This document shows, piece after piece, positions 9,845 through 23,632 of a stretch of 64,000 nucleotides of DNA; positions within the stretch are counted from its first letter, which is position 1; each line of letters opens with the position of its first letter. This stretch comes from Dryas octopetala (taxonomy: Eukaryota; Streptophyta; Magnoliopsida; Rosales; Rosaceae). Both the position numbers and the translations under genes were made by a program. The notes under the pieces are model-generated. The model worked only from the letters and a program-made list of their open reading frames with translations, was not told where the DNA came from and did no database searches. The DNA is taken from positions 2,170,001 through 2,234,000 of the forward strand of contig OY992834.1 of the NCBI GenBank assembly GCA_963921425.1, given 5' to 3'.

Positions 9845-12800
9845 ATGCGAACTCGCTTCCTCAACATCGACTACTTCACCGCCACTCCAATTCAAGCCCT
9901 AGAATCGCTGACCTTCCTTCACCTCCCAATTCCTCATATTCCTAACTCTAATCTCTCCACCTTCGCTGGCCTCCATGTCCAGCACTTCGATTCCGTCCTC
10001 AAAGTCTCGCTCCAAGTCGAACAATTACCGATCGATGCCGCTCTCTCAATGTTTTTCTCCGGCGTTCTTCCTCAGAAAATCGTTGTCGATGTTGCAGACT
10101 TCGAGATCGCCGTTTCGTCTCCGACTCGTACAAGTTTCGGTAGCCATGGGTTTCAGTTTTCGGAGGTAATGCACTGAATCTATTAGAAATTTGGTGATTA
10201 TTCATAATGTGTTGATTATGAAGTTGCTCTTGAATGAAACGTTCAATTATGCGATTGTTATGTACTTATGTTTCTTCTTCTGCAAAGAAAAAGCAGATTA
10301 CGAGTTTGAACATTCAATGTAACTATAGGCTTTGTTTGGCTGCTAGCGTATTATGTATCAGAATAGGCTACCAGAGGAAAATTCAATCCAGAATTCTCAT
10401 GAATTATTTTCCTATTTTTTCTTTTCCTTATTGTAGTTTGAAATTTAATTTGTTTAGCTAATATCATTTAAAAGAGCAAGGAAAATAACTAATGAAGCGA
10501 TCATTGGTTAATTTCGATTTCTTACAGTATTTAAGAAATGAAGAAAGTTTATAATCGTTATTTTCCCCTTTATTTATCATTGCTCATGCTACAGACTGTT
10601 ATTATATGTAGAATTATTCCGCTATCTATTATGTACAGACCAAGGACAATGAGGAATATTTACTTTTAGTCTTAATTTTCATGTTTGGAAATCTGAAATC
10701 AGCTTGAGCCTTGCATAATATATCTTTTCCCCTCTAGTTATTTCTACTTGAGGTTTCAGTTTGTGCTGTTTAGTTGACAACTTTCTAAGGCAGCTCTAAC
10801 TTTGATGGCAAAGTTGATAAAGATTTCTGAAACTGAACTTATATGTTAAGTTGTTTAATTTGCTATATACGTTTCGAAGTAATTCTAAAATACCTGTGAA
10901 TTGTGCCTAGTTGTGATTTGTATATTATTTTGGTTTGTGGTGACCTGCAGCAGAAAGCCGAGGTTCTCAGAGAAAAGAAGGAATTGGAGAATCAGATAAC
11001 TGTTGGTTCTGAGTCTCTGGAGATTGAATTTCGAAAAGTATGACAATGGCACCCTCAGACTATAACAGCTTTATATCATGTTTATTTTGCTCTGAAAAGT
11101 GAAACTTATGTTACTGTAGAAGGATAATGGCAGAACAGATGGGGATAAAGATGCACTCCAATATGAAGTACTCCAATTTGAAACACAAGAGCTGGATGTA
11201 TTCTTGGTAAAATGAATGTCTACGAACCAAGTTGGTAAATATACAAGTTAGTTCCACATCTACATGTGAATACTAAGCTTAAATAAATATGTTTTGTCTC
11301 TTATGTGCAGGAAAATGCTTACATTTATGAGAAAGATGAGATCCCGATTCTTTCTGAAGTTCCAGAGATTGAAACTAATTTAGTAATGTCTCTTATAAAT
11401 TTATAATTCTGTTACTCTTCTATAATTCATTTTCCCTCATATACTTAACTTCAATCTTTCTGAGTAGCTGATGCATGACAAATTACACTGGCACTTTCCA
11501 ACCTCTGGGTGAATTGTCTTTTTTATATTTGATATTAAATTTTACTGGTGAATTTAATTTTTGGAAGTTCTAATAATTATAACAGTAAAATTTTTTATGT
11601 CATTATTTGGATAGTCCTTTGACAAGGAAGGAGTGGATCTAGGAATAATTATTGGTATGAAAGGGGTTGGATTGACTAAGATCCGTTTTGATATGTGTTA
11701 TATCAATTTTATTGTACAAATTTGTTCTTTTGCATTGGTTGTTAACAAGTTACTGATATTAAATTTTGTCTGAGGGTATGTGCTTCTGATCCTTAATTGT
11801 ATAGTTTAAGGAGGGTTGTTAACGAAGTCGTCTTTCTTTCAGGAAACACTCAATGTTACAATGCAGTATCCTTGGGGAGTTCATGAATCAGTTCATACAG
11901 TTGAAGACTTTCATTCAGAGTATCCCATGGATCAAAAGGCTTATTTGCTCGAAGATGATGGCTCTTATCAGGACCAAATGCACTTTTATCAGATACCTTT
12001 CCCTCTACTAGAAGTAGATGAGATAACTCTGAAAACTTTGACAGGTTTGTCTGTAGAGGATGAACTCTCTTCTGTTTATGAGAATATTGAGCCCCAACAT
12101 TGGGATGAAAAGGATAACCTTAATGGCAAGGAGCTTTTGGGTTCAAAGGACTACGGGATATTAGAGCGTCTTTCAGATAATTGTCTATCAAAGCAGTGTC
12201 TTGGATCTGATCTCGGTTCCCTCGACATTACCCCTGAAATGGACTTACTAAGTATGGTGGAAATGTCACCGATTCAGGGAAATATCACATGTCAAGGGAC
12301 GTGCTTAGCTGCTTGTTTTCAATCGCCAAGCCCAGTTGTTTTTCAGGAATTTCAGATTCTTGATTTGGACTCCTCTCAAAATTTTGAAGTTCTCTTTAGT
12401 GCACAAACGGTGAATGAACCAGAAACGTGTGACTGGATGTTTAATGAAGACATGAACTACAAAAATTTCAACAATTTGATTGTTAGTCATGAGCTAGCCC
12501 TGGCTGATGACACATTCAAATCATTGCCTGTATCTGTTCTCTCTGAAAAGATAAGTTCATCATATGTTGTTATTGACGAAACACTAGCTGACTTAAAACC
12601 ACAGCCCCTATCAGCATCGGATAGGATTTACTTGGATTGGCATTTTCTCGAGAAAGATAAATGCAATTGTCAAATTTATTCCTCCCATCAAAAAATGTTG
12701 GAGGATTTGAATTCACTCAGCACCAGTTTTGATTGGGATTCATTTGATGATGGAAAGTTGGTATATGACTTTGCTTTCTCCAATGATGCTGTAGATGGGT

Positions 12801-15800
12801 TAAACACAAAAGAAGACAAGGAATTGCAGGAGTTGCTTTCTGATATTCCTATGCTTACTGGTCTTCTTGGAGATGCTTCAAATGAACTGTCAAGCGACAG
12901 TTTTCGACAGCCAAAAAATGGAGAGAATACAGATAAAAAAAGTGCCGAGAGGGCTTCATTGTTTTTCAAGTCTATGTCACAATTCAATGATATTGACTTT
13001 TTCTTGAATCCTCGGAAGGCCTCTACAGTTGGAAATAGTAATTGTGCAGTTACGGCAGTTGATAATGTTGCTACATTTACCAAGGTTTTGCCCAGAAATT
13101 AATTGTTAATTATTTGGATTTACCTGTCTGTTTAACCTCATTATTTATTTATTTTTCTTTCATATATTGATTGCTTTATTAATTCACAACTAACCACTTT
13201 ATACAAATATGCTAACACCAGTTGTATCCCCAGGGAGAACCGTCTTATTCTATACTTGCTTCAGTTAAGAATATGAATGAGCAGAAGTCAAAGGAACTCT
13301 TGGACATTTTTCCTGGTGAGGAAAAGTATGATATGAGATCTAAAGAAGATGCAGATGAAGTAAAAACTAGCAGAATGCCCCTACCTATTCCTTCTATGAC
13401 ATCTGCAATGCAAGCTGAGCGTTTTCAGCAGAGCATGGCGTCTTTCCCTGAGACAGTCATTATTGTAAACACCCAAAATTTTGATAAGGAAATGATAGTA
13501 TCTAGAAGAAGTACCTACCGAAGAATTCTGGCAATGGAGAAACAAGGTGCACAAGTTGTAGAACGTGATTCAGATCTCCCTGTGGATATTATAATCAGTT
13601 CTGCAATTTGTCTAGTGTGGTATGACTGCAGAAACATTGGAAAGAAATCAACTGCTCTCGATGAAGCTTCTTCATGCTTACCTTTGTGCATTGAGAACAT
13701 TGCCACAAATGTTTTGACTTTGCTGAGTTTTACTTTCAGTGGCTGCATTATGGTAATTACCGTAATCATGTTTGCAGTTATTACTTTTTTTGTTTATTTA
13801 TTTTCTAAATCTTATTTTCAACTGATCTATGGAGAGAATGAAACAGTCAGAAGTTAGACCATAAGGGGATAGTCAAACAACCTCTTACTTAGCTGGTAGC
13901 ATCATTAAATTCTAGATTCTAGTTGACTTGGTTTTTACTTTTATGAAGTCAAGCTGTGCATTCTCAACTTGAAATTGGCTAAACAGCAAGCTCACTAGGG
14001 GTTTGGTACAATTTACAAGACAAATGAAATAAGTTTCAGTAGCCTAATACTCAGCTGGATTAGCTTGTTTATAGCACTAAGTGAATTTTATGAATTGAAA
14101 TCTTTTATCTGATTTCTGCGTAAGACATTCTTGTAAGCAAATTGAGGCTTAGTATACAGTTAAAAGATTTAAAACCTAGAGAAGGTGACTGAAGGAATTA
14201 TTGCAGATTCATATTGAGTTGGTGGATCCTTTGTTCTCATTACTAATTTTGAAAGCCTGAGATATGAAAACTTTGCCATTTATACTATGCACACTAAAGA
14301 ATGATTGGATTGCTATCAATATGTTCAATTGATTTGTAAAACTATTATTGTAATATTCTTGTCAGTTATAGTTTTTCCACACTGAACTTTATATGAATTC
14401 TTTTTATTCTTGTGTTTCTTTTTCAATAGGTCTTTGAGGGAGAAAACAGCTTCCTTTCCACTGTAATGGAGTCCTCAGATGGACTTTATGCTGCAGCAGC
14501 GAGCCTGGGAATTGATTTGCAGCTCTTCAACTCCTACTCATCTGAGTTGACTGATGAAATTATATTGCGCTGCATTGGATATGCCACAAAGTTGACTAGG
14601 GGTGTATATCCTCGAATGGCTGAATCAGAAACTCTTGCAGAATCATTCCTCACCAAGTTTCCTTCAGTTAATGCTTTGACAGCTCACGCAATACTATCTT
14701 CAGGAGGCTTTCTCATTGAGTTTCTTGAATGGTCCCATGAAACCAGGCTCCATGCCATCCAAAAATATCATGTTCCAGAAGAAAGTATCACACTGTTTAG
14801 TGCTTTATGCAGATATGGTGAAAAGGAAGATTCTAAATCAATAATGACAGACTGCTCCTCTTCAGTTTCTTCAGGTCCGGACTCAGGAAGATATAATCTA
14901 AATAGTGTTTCTGAAAGAACAAGACGAAAATACAACGGTAGCCCTGACAAATATGACATGCACATGAATGACTTCTTGCACCTGGAGCCGTTAAACCAAT
15001 TCAGTAATGGCATCTTGGATCCTTCTACAGTTCCCAAGCTATATGATCTATGCAAGTCAAAAAGCCCCCAAATAATTGATGAGTTCAGAAAGCCTAAATT
15101 CTCTCATAATGATTTATTTGATGAAGAACAGGGTTTGGATACGACTAAGATGATGAATCCTTTTAGGGTTCCCGAGCCATATGATTCTCAGATTTCCAAA
15201 GGGCCTCAGATATTAAACGAGATGAAAACGCCCTGTTTATCTTTGAAGGATAAGCTGGCAGGTCTGAAACAGGGATCAGATACGGCTATGATGAACAATT
15301 TTGATTTGCATAATATCAAGAACTCAGAGAATCTGGATGACAACCTAAAAGGGGAAGTTATCGACCTAACAGATAGTCCTGTATTAGATGAGGACTTTTC
15401 TTCTATTGCCAACTCCATGAAACTCTCATCTTTGATGCCTGAGTTGGAAATAGATTCCACAAGAAAGTCTAAAGCTGCGAGAAAATTGTCATTCGGTTTA
15501 AGCAGTCACCGTGCTTTCCCAACTGCTGCTGAAATTAACTCAAGTTCAACTGTTTGGAGTTCTGCAAAGGACCTAAGAAAAAGTTCGCAAGTTGGAGCCA
15601 AAAATTACTCAGACAAGGATCTTGAAAACGATGTTTTTCCTTTAAGACACCATAACAGTCTCTTAGAGGAGAGTTTTCTGCAGAGGTCCAGTGGAAAATC
15701 CCAAGGGGTAGAGCTCCAAGAGAATGAGACATCACATTATGGAGGAACACCACTCTCAAATGCTCTCCGTTCAGACACGCCACAACGAAATAGTCCCTGG

Positions 15801-16342
15801 ACAATGGAGTTTCTGAACAGAGTCAAGGAAAAGAGCAGGTTGCGTCAGCAGTCCCTTCCATGTGACTTAACTGTCCCTAGTTTGGGGTATTCAGGGAATA
15901 TACCGAAAGTTACCAAGAGAAGAAGTCCGTCTATTATTGAATTTTTCAAGTACCAAGGTGGTAGCACTCCTAGAAAGTTACCAGAACGAAAAAGGCAGAA
16001 GCGACCTTTACAATCATCAAGCTCATCCAAAAATGAAAAAAGTTCAGAAGCTCTTCTTACTGAAAAGACACCTCTTGATAAGAGAGCAAGACAGGTGTGT
16101 CTTGTCTCCCTTTTGACATCTTGATAGTTTCAGTTTTGTTAATTTTATTATAATTTACATGCAAGGCATAGGACGATGTTCTATCATTGATAATTTAATA
16201 GTTTCATACTGTGATACTGAGTCCAATTTCACTCGATCAATTGCAGACACTGTCTTTTGCAATGAATGATGGTGGAAGGCAAACCAAGCTGGTCTGGAGT
16301 GATGGAACTTATGGTCTGAGCAGAAAGTTTCAGTTCCGTTGA
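9845..16342 (+). CDS. SHOC1: SHOC1/ZIP2-like XPF-family meiotic crossover protein, apparently lacking its central part
   Basis: Exons: 9845-10165, 10951-11037, 11120-11206, 11311-11382, 11843-13084, 13234-13752, 14430-16094 and 16247-16342. Every junction is phase 0, giving 1362 residues. SHOC1 is the plant Zip2 counterpart, an XPF-like scaffold that acts with PTD in class I (ZMM) crossover formation in meiosis. Evidence: the N-terminus 'MRTRFLNIDYFTATPIQALE'; 'PLLEVDEITLKTL' and 'PQPLSASDRIYLDWHF' in exon 5; the nuclease-like fold (VIIVNTQNFDKEMIVSRRST, VVERDSDLPVD) near residues 675-720; a HhH-like region (ESFLTKFPSVNALTAHAILS) near 848-870; and the conserved tail 'GGRQTKLVW'. Arabidopsis SHOC1 is, as I recall, about 1594 residues. 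The region between exons 5 and 6, which should hold helicase-like sequence, is missing here. The first codons, splice sites and stop are otherwise intact. Confidence 0.88.
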
Positions 16343-16564
16343 AATATAATTGGTCTCTTATTGGTAAGCTTGAGAATCAGATTTTTAAATAAGTTACAGT
16401 GCCCATGTTAGACGTGTAATATCTGGCCAATATTATTGAACAGCAAGGCCGGGGCATTCTTGGCATTTACGTAAAGCTCGGGAAAACAGACTCAAATGGT
16501 CACTTTCCTATGTGTTTCTGAATTTTGAATGAAAATTAATGATTCCAGTGGTGTACTGTGTACG

Positions 16565-16620
<56 letters not shown>

Positions 16621-17151
16621 TGTTAACGACGACAGATATCACCATATGGATCACTAATGCCAATTAACTGAACTCCAACTACTAGAAACAGTGTCCAGGT
16701 TCAATGATAGACATCTGTGTTTTCATCTGTCAAAATGGCATTTTTAAGAAATTGCGCCCAGACTTTCCATTCTTAATGTTGTTTCACTATCCAAATATGC
16801 ACCTTACCCAATGTCAATTTCAGAAAATAGAAAAAGTTTTCTATTAAATAGAACAATATATAATGAATGAATGAGCAATGCTGGTACAGTATTCATGAAA
16901 GATCAGCTCACTTATGAATCCTGGATTATCATCTTTGGCACTTTCAGCTAGATAATTTTTTTGGTAATTTCTGTATTGATTATAATTGGAGAGCGATGAA
17001 CAACCAAGTCATGAGGAAGAAATGTCTATTTCTCGACCTTTTGACAATCTGCGATGTAATAGTCCGACCCGGATGTTTACTCGAGTGCTCAGAAAATCCT
17101 GCTTCAGTATGCATTCTGTACAGTGTCCAAGGTTCAACGCCTTAGAGGATG
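16343..17151. other. Convergent intergenic region between SHOC1 and the coiled-coil gene
   Basis: This holds the two facing 3' untranslated regions and a long CT microsatellite. No exon is visible. A short open frame at 16986-17174 has no protein-like features. Confidence 0.6.
16570..16617. repeat. (CT)24 microsatellite
   Basis: An uninterrupted 48-base CT tract in the 3' flank of SHOC1. Length variation between alleles is likely. Confidence 0.97.
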
Positions 17152-20100
17152 CTAGTTCTTCTTACTGTTTCTGAGGTTACGCACAGTCATTACAAGTTGT
17201 TGCCTTTCACCTTCAACCTCTGCAAATCTGAGACTTATCTCTGAATATCTTTCTTGCATTTCCTTTAGTTCTTTGCCCATAGATTTGTTCCTTTCCTTCA
17301 GTAATGTCAATTCGGTCAGCATGTCTGTGTAATTTCGCTCATCCGTGCGATCTGCTGCTTTCCTGTGAAATAGAATGAAGTTAATAAAAGACCACTCTGA
17401 AAAGTCACACAAAGAAATAAATAAACCGCTGGTGTATGTTGGATAAAATGATATAATTACTCGAGATAAGCAGAGATTAAGTCGAAGTTTGCTTAATTGA
17501 ATGCTTGTACCTTTGATTATTACTAGAAGGAATGCTCTTATCTGAAACCGCAGTTTGCCCATTGTAATTCTTGAGCTTCTTCTCTGTAGTCTTGATTTTT
17601 CCTGTCTTCTGTACCTCAGCCTGTAATTGAACTATCTGTTTCCTCGAGTTTTCTTTTTCCTCATTGTACTGGGTCCTCAGGTTTTCCACTTCTGACTTCA
17701 AACAAGTGATTGTCGTCTCCTTCTCATCTTTCAAAGACCTCATATTAGTAAGTTGTTCATGTGTTTTCTCCGCTTCCTGCTTTGCTGAAGCAAATCTTTT
17801 CTCCAAATTATACTTTTCAACATTCAAACTCTGGATCAGCATCTCATTTTCAGCAATTAATTTCTTCATTTGTTTCAAATCTCCTCTCAATTTCTCCTCC
17901 TGTTTTGTGAAGTTAGAATTCTCTTCTGTGAGCCTCTCTATCTCAGCTTTGAGCATTTGGTTTTCCATTGAGAGAGCTTCATGCTTTTCTTCCTTATGCA
18001 TTTTTGCATATTCAAGCTGCTTGGATTTATTGTCTAGTTCCAATGACAGCTGCTCTATACGTTTTGCTTTCACATCAATCTGGTTCACAAGCTCTTGCAA
18101 TTTTACTTCATTCTGGTCCTTAATCAACTCTAACTCTTCATTGGCTTTCTGGAGCCTCTCTTCCAGAATTCTGTTCTGCAGACCCAATTCATTAGCCTCT
18201 GTCCGTGCTTTAGTGGCCTGCTTCTCGTTCTCATCAACCTGAGATTCCATTTCCGCAGAAAGCCTTCTAAATTCCTCTTGAAGACGCTCAGCAGTAAAAG
18301 CATTATTCAACCTTGCCTTCCTCAACGCTTCCTCTGCTTGGGTGGCCCTCTGTTCATGCTCAACTTTGGCACGTGTCATGGCCTCCAGCTTATCTTCAAA
18401 TCCTTTGGCCTGATCCTCCAGTTCTATCTCCAAAGATTTGACCTCATTTTCAAGTTCCTGAATGGACATCAAACATTCTGAGAATTCATGTGCTTGCTTC
18501 TCAATTGTTTTTTCTGACCTCTCTACCTGAGATTCAAGCTCTTTTATAGTCGCTATGTAACCTGCCCGTTCATTTTCCATCTCTGTTCGTAGGTTTTCTT
18601 GGTTTCGATTTAACTTCAAAGAGATGTCATAGTTGTCCTGCTTTAAAAGATCATACTCCAAGGTGAGCCGCTTTATATGCATATCTTGCTCTTCCCTCTT
18701 CTTCTTGTGGGTGTCTATTTCACTGAGAAGGTCTCTGATCTTAAGTTCCAGCGATTCTACTTCCTGGTTATCGCTGTGCTTCTTTGCCAGTTTTTCCACT
18801 GATTTTTGGTTTTCATTCTCATTTATTTTGCCTGTGGAATATTTTCCCATCACTTTGGCATTCTTCTCGGTTTCTAACTTGCTTGAAAGATCAGATATTT
18901 GCCTATTTTTCTTCTCCAGTGTATCTTTGAGATCCTTCACCACAAGGATTAACTCAGAATTTGTATCTTGTGTCCTCTGCAGTTGCATGCGAAGATTGGT
19001 TCTTGCTTTCTTTTCATGATTAAGCTCTTGCTTCATTGCTTCAAACTGAACTCTTGTATCCTTGGTCTCTGGCTGCAGGTTTTTGAAAGTTTGTTCCTCA
19101 TCACTATGTCCCTGCAAAGACTTAAGCTGTTGACATTCTAATTTGAGTGCATCTCTCTCCTCTTTAAGGCTAGTAATCTGTCTTGACAGATTCTGTCCTT
19201 GTTTGCTCTCTTTCGCCATCTGTTTCCGAAGAGTCTGTAATTCCAGTTCCGATAGGTTTGCCTGTCTCACGAGCATAGCAATTTCATGTCTGAGTTTTTC
19301 AACGGAATCATCTGAAGCCTCTTGCCCCCTTTCTGTTGGAAGCTTGTCTTCAATTGGCGAGTCAATCAAGCTTCCATCTGAAGACCAATCCAAGCTCAGT
19401 CTTTGACGCATGGTGTTTCCCTTTGCAGCCGCACCAGCCTTTCCTGTTTGAGGCATGGAGTTTGGTCCGGCGGGGGGTGATAGGGAATTTATAGCATCCT
19501 GATGAACAGTAGTTGTTTTGTCATAGGCTCCATTCTGTTCAGCAATACGAAAATACACAAATTTAATTACGGCTTCCCAGAAATGGCGCTTGTTCTCTAC
19601 TATTTGATATTTAGAAAGTTTAGGACGTCTCTGTTAAGTATATTGAAAGTATTAGAAAAATGCTAGTCTATAGAATACCGTACTTCATTAAAATTTAGGT
19701 GGTTGCTTCCATCTGTATCCGAATTGGTGTTTGGGTTGTCCATGCTGCTATGGCGTGAAAGACTCGGATCCTCATCATCAATTTCTCTGAGATTAGATTA
19801 AATTTTACTACTAACTTGAAGAAAAGGGGAAAGCTAAAGGAAAATTTACAAAAATAAAAAATTAGACAAGGAATGAAGGAAATAAGAATAGAACAGACTG
19901 AAACTGTTAGTGTTTGATTGTCACCTGTAATCAGCATCGTCCTGCATCCTGAGAATTGTCACCTGTCTCAATAATATAATTATGTATCAGATTCCATAGT
20001 CAATAACATTGAAGTCTTTGTTTTGTTCTGAGAATAGACAGAACTGGATGTGTTAAATCGTGAGAATTTTGAGAGAGAGAGAGAGGGCTGACATGTAAAA

Positions 20101-20739
20101 CTACACCAGAGTTTGCAAATTTAAGGGGAAGAGTGACAGTTAACGGTTCAGTTTCCGCAGCAAAATCTGCAAAATCGACTGAAGCTTCTCCGAGATAACC
20201 AGATTTCGATGATCCCTGCAATAACCCATTAGAATTAGAACACACCCAAAAAATCCCATAAAAGCAAAATGAGAAAAAACCAAGAAACAGGACTGTTCCG
20301 TACAGTTGAAACAATGAAGTGGTAAATCTTCTCTTTGAGTTTTCCTGTTTTGGATTCCTCGATGAGCTTCACTGATTCATAAACTGGATTCTCCCAAGTG
20401 CAGGTTCCATCCTGAACTGCAGTTTTCTCCAGTTTCACTGTTGGCTTTCCGACGTCGTCCGGCACTAAAGATATCATCAAGGCAGGCTTTTTCAATTTCG
20501 GCACCTGAAGAAATGAAAATGGTGAGACCCAAAAACCAGGTATGAACTCTGTCTCTGTAGAGTCTATACATTACTAGATCACATTTCAGTGTAACTCAAT
20601 ATCAATGCAAACCCATTTCAAAATCAGTAACAAGGAAGAAGATGGTTTGGTCTTTGTGCGTCAAAAGTGATACCTGGGTTGCCTGAAACTGCAATTGGAA
20701 TAGTGCTTTTATCTTCTTCTTCTTGCTCCATGTGAACAT
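17152..20739 (-). CDS. NT-C2 domain plus long coiled-coil protein ('myosin heavy chain-related')
   Basis: Seven exons: 20739-20674, 20504-20304, 20215-20093, 19962-19925, 19786-19684, 19534-17511 and 17362-17152, in frame, 921 residues. Residues 1-~145 form an N-terminal C2 (EEIG1/EHBP1-type) domain: 'MFTWSKKKKIKALFQLQF', then 'VPKLKKPALMISLVPDD', 'GTCTWENPVYESV' and 'SGYLGEASVDFADF'. Such domains bind membranes or protein partners. A Ser-rich linker follows (RQRLSLDWSSDGSLIDSP), then ~600 residues of heptad-rich coiled coil from about residue 250 to the end. There is no myosin motor; 'myosin heavy chain-related' refers only to the coiled coil. It resembles Arabidopsis At5g52280, also the neighbour of SHOC1. 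Function is largely unknown; a cytoskeletal or membrane-tether role is inferred from domain type. Confidence 0.9.
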
Positions 20740-23632
20740 GTTTTCAGTCTTGGGTAGTTTCAGATCTCAGAAAATTTTCGTTCAAAGTCTCACTCCTCTC
20801 TTTGGGATTTTCAGCAATTAATGCCCTGCTTTTTTTGAGCTCCTTTGTAAAAGAATAAGTCTGATATGGTTAGAACCAAGTAAGGTATTTTTCTCAACTA
20901 TTTTTTCAATACACATGAATATTCTGAAAGCAACTAAAAGGCTGTGCAGCTGTGAAACCTCATCTTCTAGCTGTAACTCTGTAAGTACTAGATACTGCAT
21001 AGACTTTGAAATAACTAATAAGCACTTGAAAAGAAGACTCAGAAACAGATCAATAAAAAAATGTTGGTACGGAAACAAATAATAAGAAGGTTCGCTGTAA
21101 TTGATGGATTATATCAATCATTATATGAAAAAAGATCTCTGAAACGCATTACAGCATACTTTTTGCTTTCAAAAGGCATTATACATGGACCTTTTTTTTG
21201 GCCAAAATACATGGACCTTAAATGACGAAAATGGCCCTGTTCTTTTTGGTAAGCAGTACGGCCCTGCTCTTTTTTTTTTTTTTTTGTATGAAAAATGGAC
21301 CTGCTCTTTCCACCTTGATCACCCAAAGGATATCCTTCTTTTTCTGAACTTGAAATTCATGGTGCCTTTGGGATTGAGAGCAAGTCAGCCAAGAGCATAT
21401 CAATGTTATTTGGCCAAGATTTTGCAATATGTGATTCGTCACAGTCCTAATTAGGGAGCCTCATATGAGTGAAAACCTGACTTGACCAAAATTGAAGGCC
21501 ACTCAAAAAGTGATTTAAGCACACCAGAGGTTGATGGGTCACCTATGAAGAATTGATTGAAAAAATGGTGACCCAAAACTCGATCATCATCCACAGGTTT
21601 TTTGCCCCATGAGGAAAACAACCTGATAGTATCCCTTCCAGCAGTGCAAGATGCATGAAAGTTGCTACATTTATGTGAGTGCCTTGCCGGTTGTCTAACA
21701 CTAGCCAAATTGCTCTCTTCTAATAAGTTAATTGAGGAGACACATGGCAAAGTATTATCGGCTTGGACTTGGGTAACACGTGCCCTCTCGCTGGATTTCA
21801 CATGATTGTATCCATCTTTTTTTTTTTTTTTTCTATCTTCTGAAATTTGGAAATTGCAATTACCTTAATTAACATCTTTTTCTTTTTCTCTTTTTTTTTT
21901 TTTGGCCAGGAATTAACATCTTTTTCTTATTTTGGTTAAATAAGAGCTTTTTGTTGCATCCCATTGGTATCATATATGGATCAACCATGAATGCTAGTTA
22001 GATGCCTTTGGAGGGGGTTTCAAACTGGTCCAATTTTGTCTGTCGGATGTCGCTGTCTGTTCCCTTTCTAAGACTTTTGTGAACCACGTTTCTTCCCCAA
22101 TCACTTCACCAATAAAATTGCCTAGACTTTGAATTGACAAATGATGTAGCATCAAGCATGAATATCACCGATGTCATTCTAGAGAAGTTTGCTCTTTCTA
22201 ATATAATCTTGGACCAAAATATTAAAGGAATTGAATAACTAAACTTGGTTTTGTCATTGGCACTAATAACTAAGCATGTTTACATAATTTTTTAAGACAA
22301 AAACCACCGGCTGGCCTGTATCTGTGAGACTGTGATCAATATTTAGTTCCTTATTTTGCGGTGATTGTGCGATCTAATTTGACTAAATGCACTTGCTTAT
22401 ATATAATTCATTCTTGATTGGATTTAGAAGTCGCAACGATAGTGCACGAGATCACAGGTATAGTTAGCTTTGTCATCTAATTATGGATGAAATGTAAACT
22501 AATTAACAACTGTCGGTGATTTCAACTTTTCAAGTTTGGGTGTAGACATGGCTCTCATTCTCTCAAGTCTTAAGTTTAAGTATTGAACGGAGACAAACTA
22601 CACTCAGCTGTGGACTGTGGAGGGCTGGAAGTGAAGACCATGTAAGTAGGCTTGGGATATGTTATTTTGTTATGACTCTTATGAGTTGGGTTTTGAGCTC
22701 TAAGGCCCCAAGTACTCGCTCAAGTCAACTTGGGCTTACATATGTTGGTTCACTTGGAGCTCAACTGCAATCACATTCAGGTCCTCATAATGCTTGGGCT
22801 GAAGATGGGCCTCTTTTTTGGTCAGAAAGTTGGGCCTCTAACATGGCCTACATACTTCTTTTTGTTGTCATACATGGCCCATATTGGTAGCTACATGTCA
22901 CGTTAAAGTGACCATGATCCAATCCTGAATGCTAAGAAGTATGAACCTGGACGGATTCAGAATTTGCTTTGAATTCTAATGGGTCTCTCCTTCCTAGAGT
23001 ATGATGTCACCAATGACTTCAGTTGCCAACTGGGGAGACTGAGACTAAATTGTGTATACGAAACGACGCCATTTTGAAAGTTCGAACAAGAATTTGACCA
23101 TGAAAAAAACTAAATTGTCTACGTATATGTCCAAAACGAGGCCGTCTTGAAAAAGGTTGCACAAGAAGGGCATGGACTAGAAAGCACCCTAACTTTTCCC
23201 TTGATCCCATTCCCATACGGATATAAGAGTAAAAAGCCAATAATATTGGAACAATAATTACCCCAGTAGGCATAGTAGTGAATACTAGTAGTCCATTAGA
23301 TCTTAGCAGAATCCACAAGTAGTAAAGAGCAGAGAGAGCCAGAAAAAAAGGAAACCCAAGGTACATACGAAAATAGAAAGCGACACAAGAAGTTGGGTAC
23401 ACGCACACCTAGGCACAACAGGTGTCCAATCAGAACGAGCCACGTGGCACCCATCCGAAGTTGATCAAGATCTCTCAATCCGACGGTCAAAGTCAGTTTC
23501 CATAAACTGGTGGAAAACCGATAAAAGGGGGATTCATATATTTGAGTGAGCAGGCAGCGTTTGAGAGAATTGAGAGAGGAATCGAAATTATAAAATTAAT
23601 TGAAGAAGAAGATCAGGTAGGAGAGGAAGGAG
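20740..23632. other. Divergent intergenic region between the coiled-coil gene and cytochrome b561
   Basis: This holds the leader of the coiled-coil gene (about 20740-20830) and the promoter of the cytochrome b561 gene (about 23400-23632). Between them I find no convincing exon. The longest frame (minus strand, 21451-21801, 116 codons) has no recognisable domain and no supporting splice partners. Poly-T tracts occur around 21270, 21820 and 21890. Confidence 0.5.
23439..23448. promoter_or_regulatory. Palindromic G-box/ABRE upstream of cytochrome b561
   Basis: The perfect 10-base palindrome gccacgtggc lies 185-194 bases before the ATG. It is a high-affinity bZIP/bHLH site and a canonical ABRE core on both strands, so ABA or light control of the gene is plausible but inferred. 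Confidence 0.6.

Noticed and set aside
13085..13233. Reading exon 5 of SHOC1 through to the TAA at 13100 as the end of a truncated gene
   Set aside because: A GT donor at 13085 and an AG acceptor at 13232 restore frame into the highly conserved nuclease-like exon, so a spliced longer product is more likely than a truncation.
17664..19406. Several long plus-strand frames rich in Ser, Phe and Cys
   Set aside because: They are antisense shadows of the Glu/Lys/Leu-rich coiled-coil exon on the minus strand.
21451..21801. A 116-codon minus-strand open frame that might be a small gene or exon
   Set aside because: No recognisable domain, no partner exons with matching splice sites, no promoter context; consistent with a chance frame.
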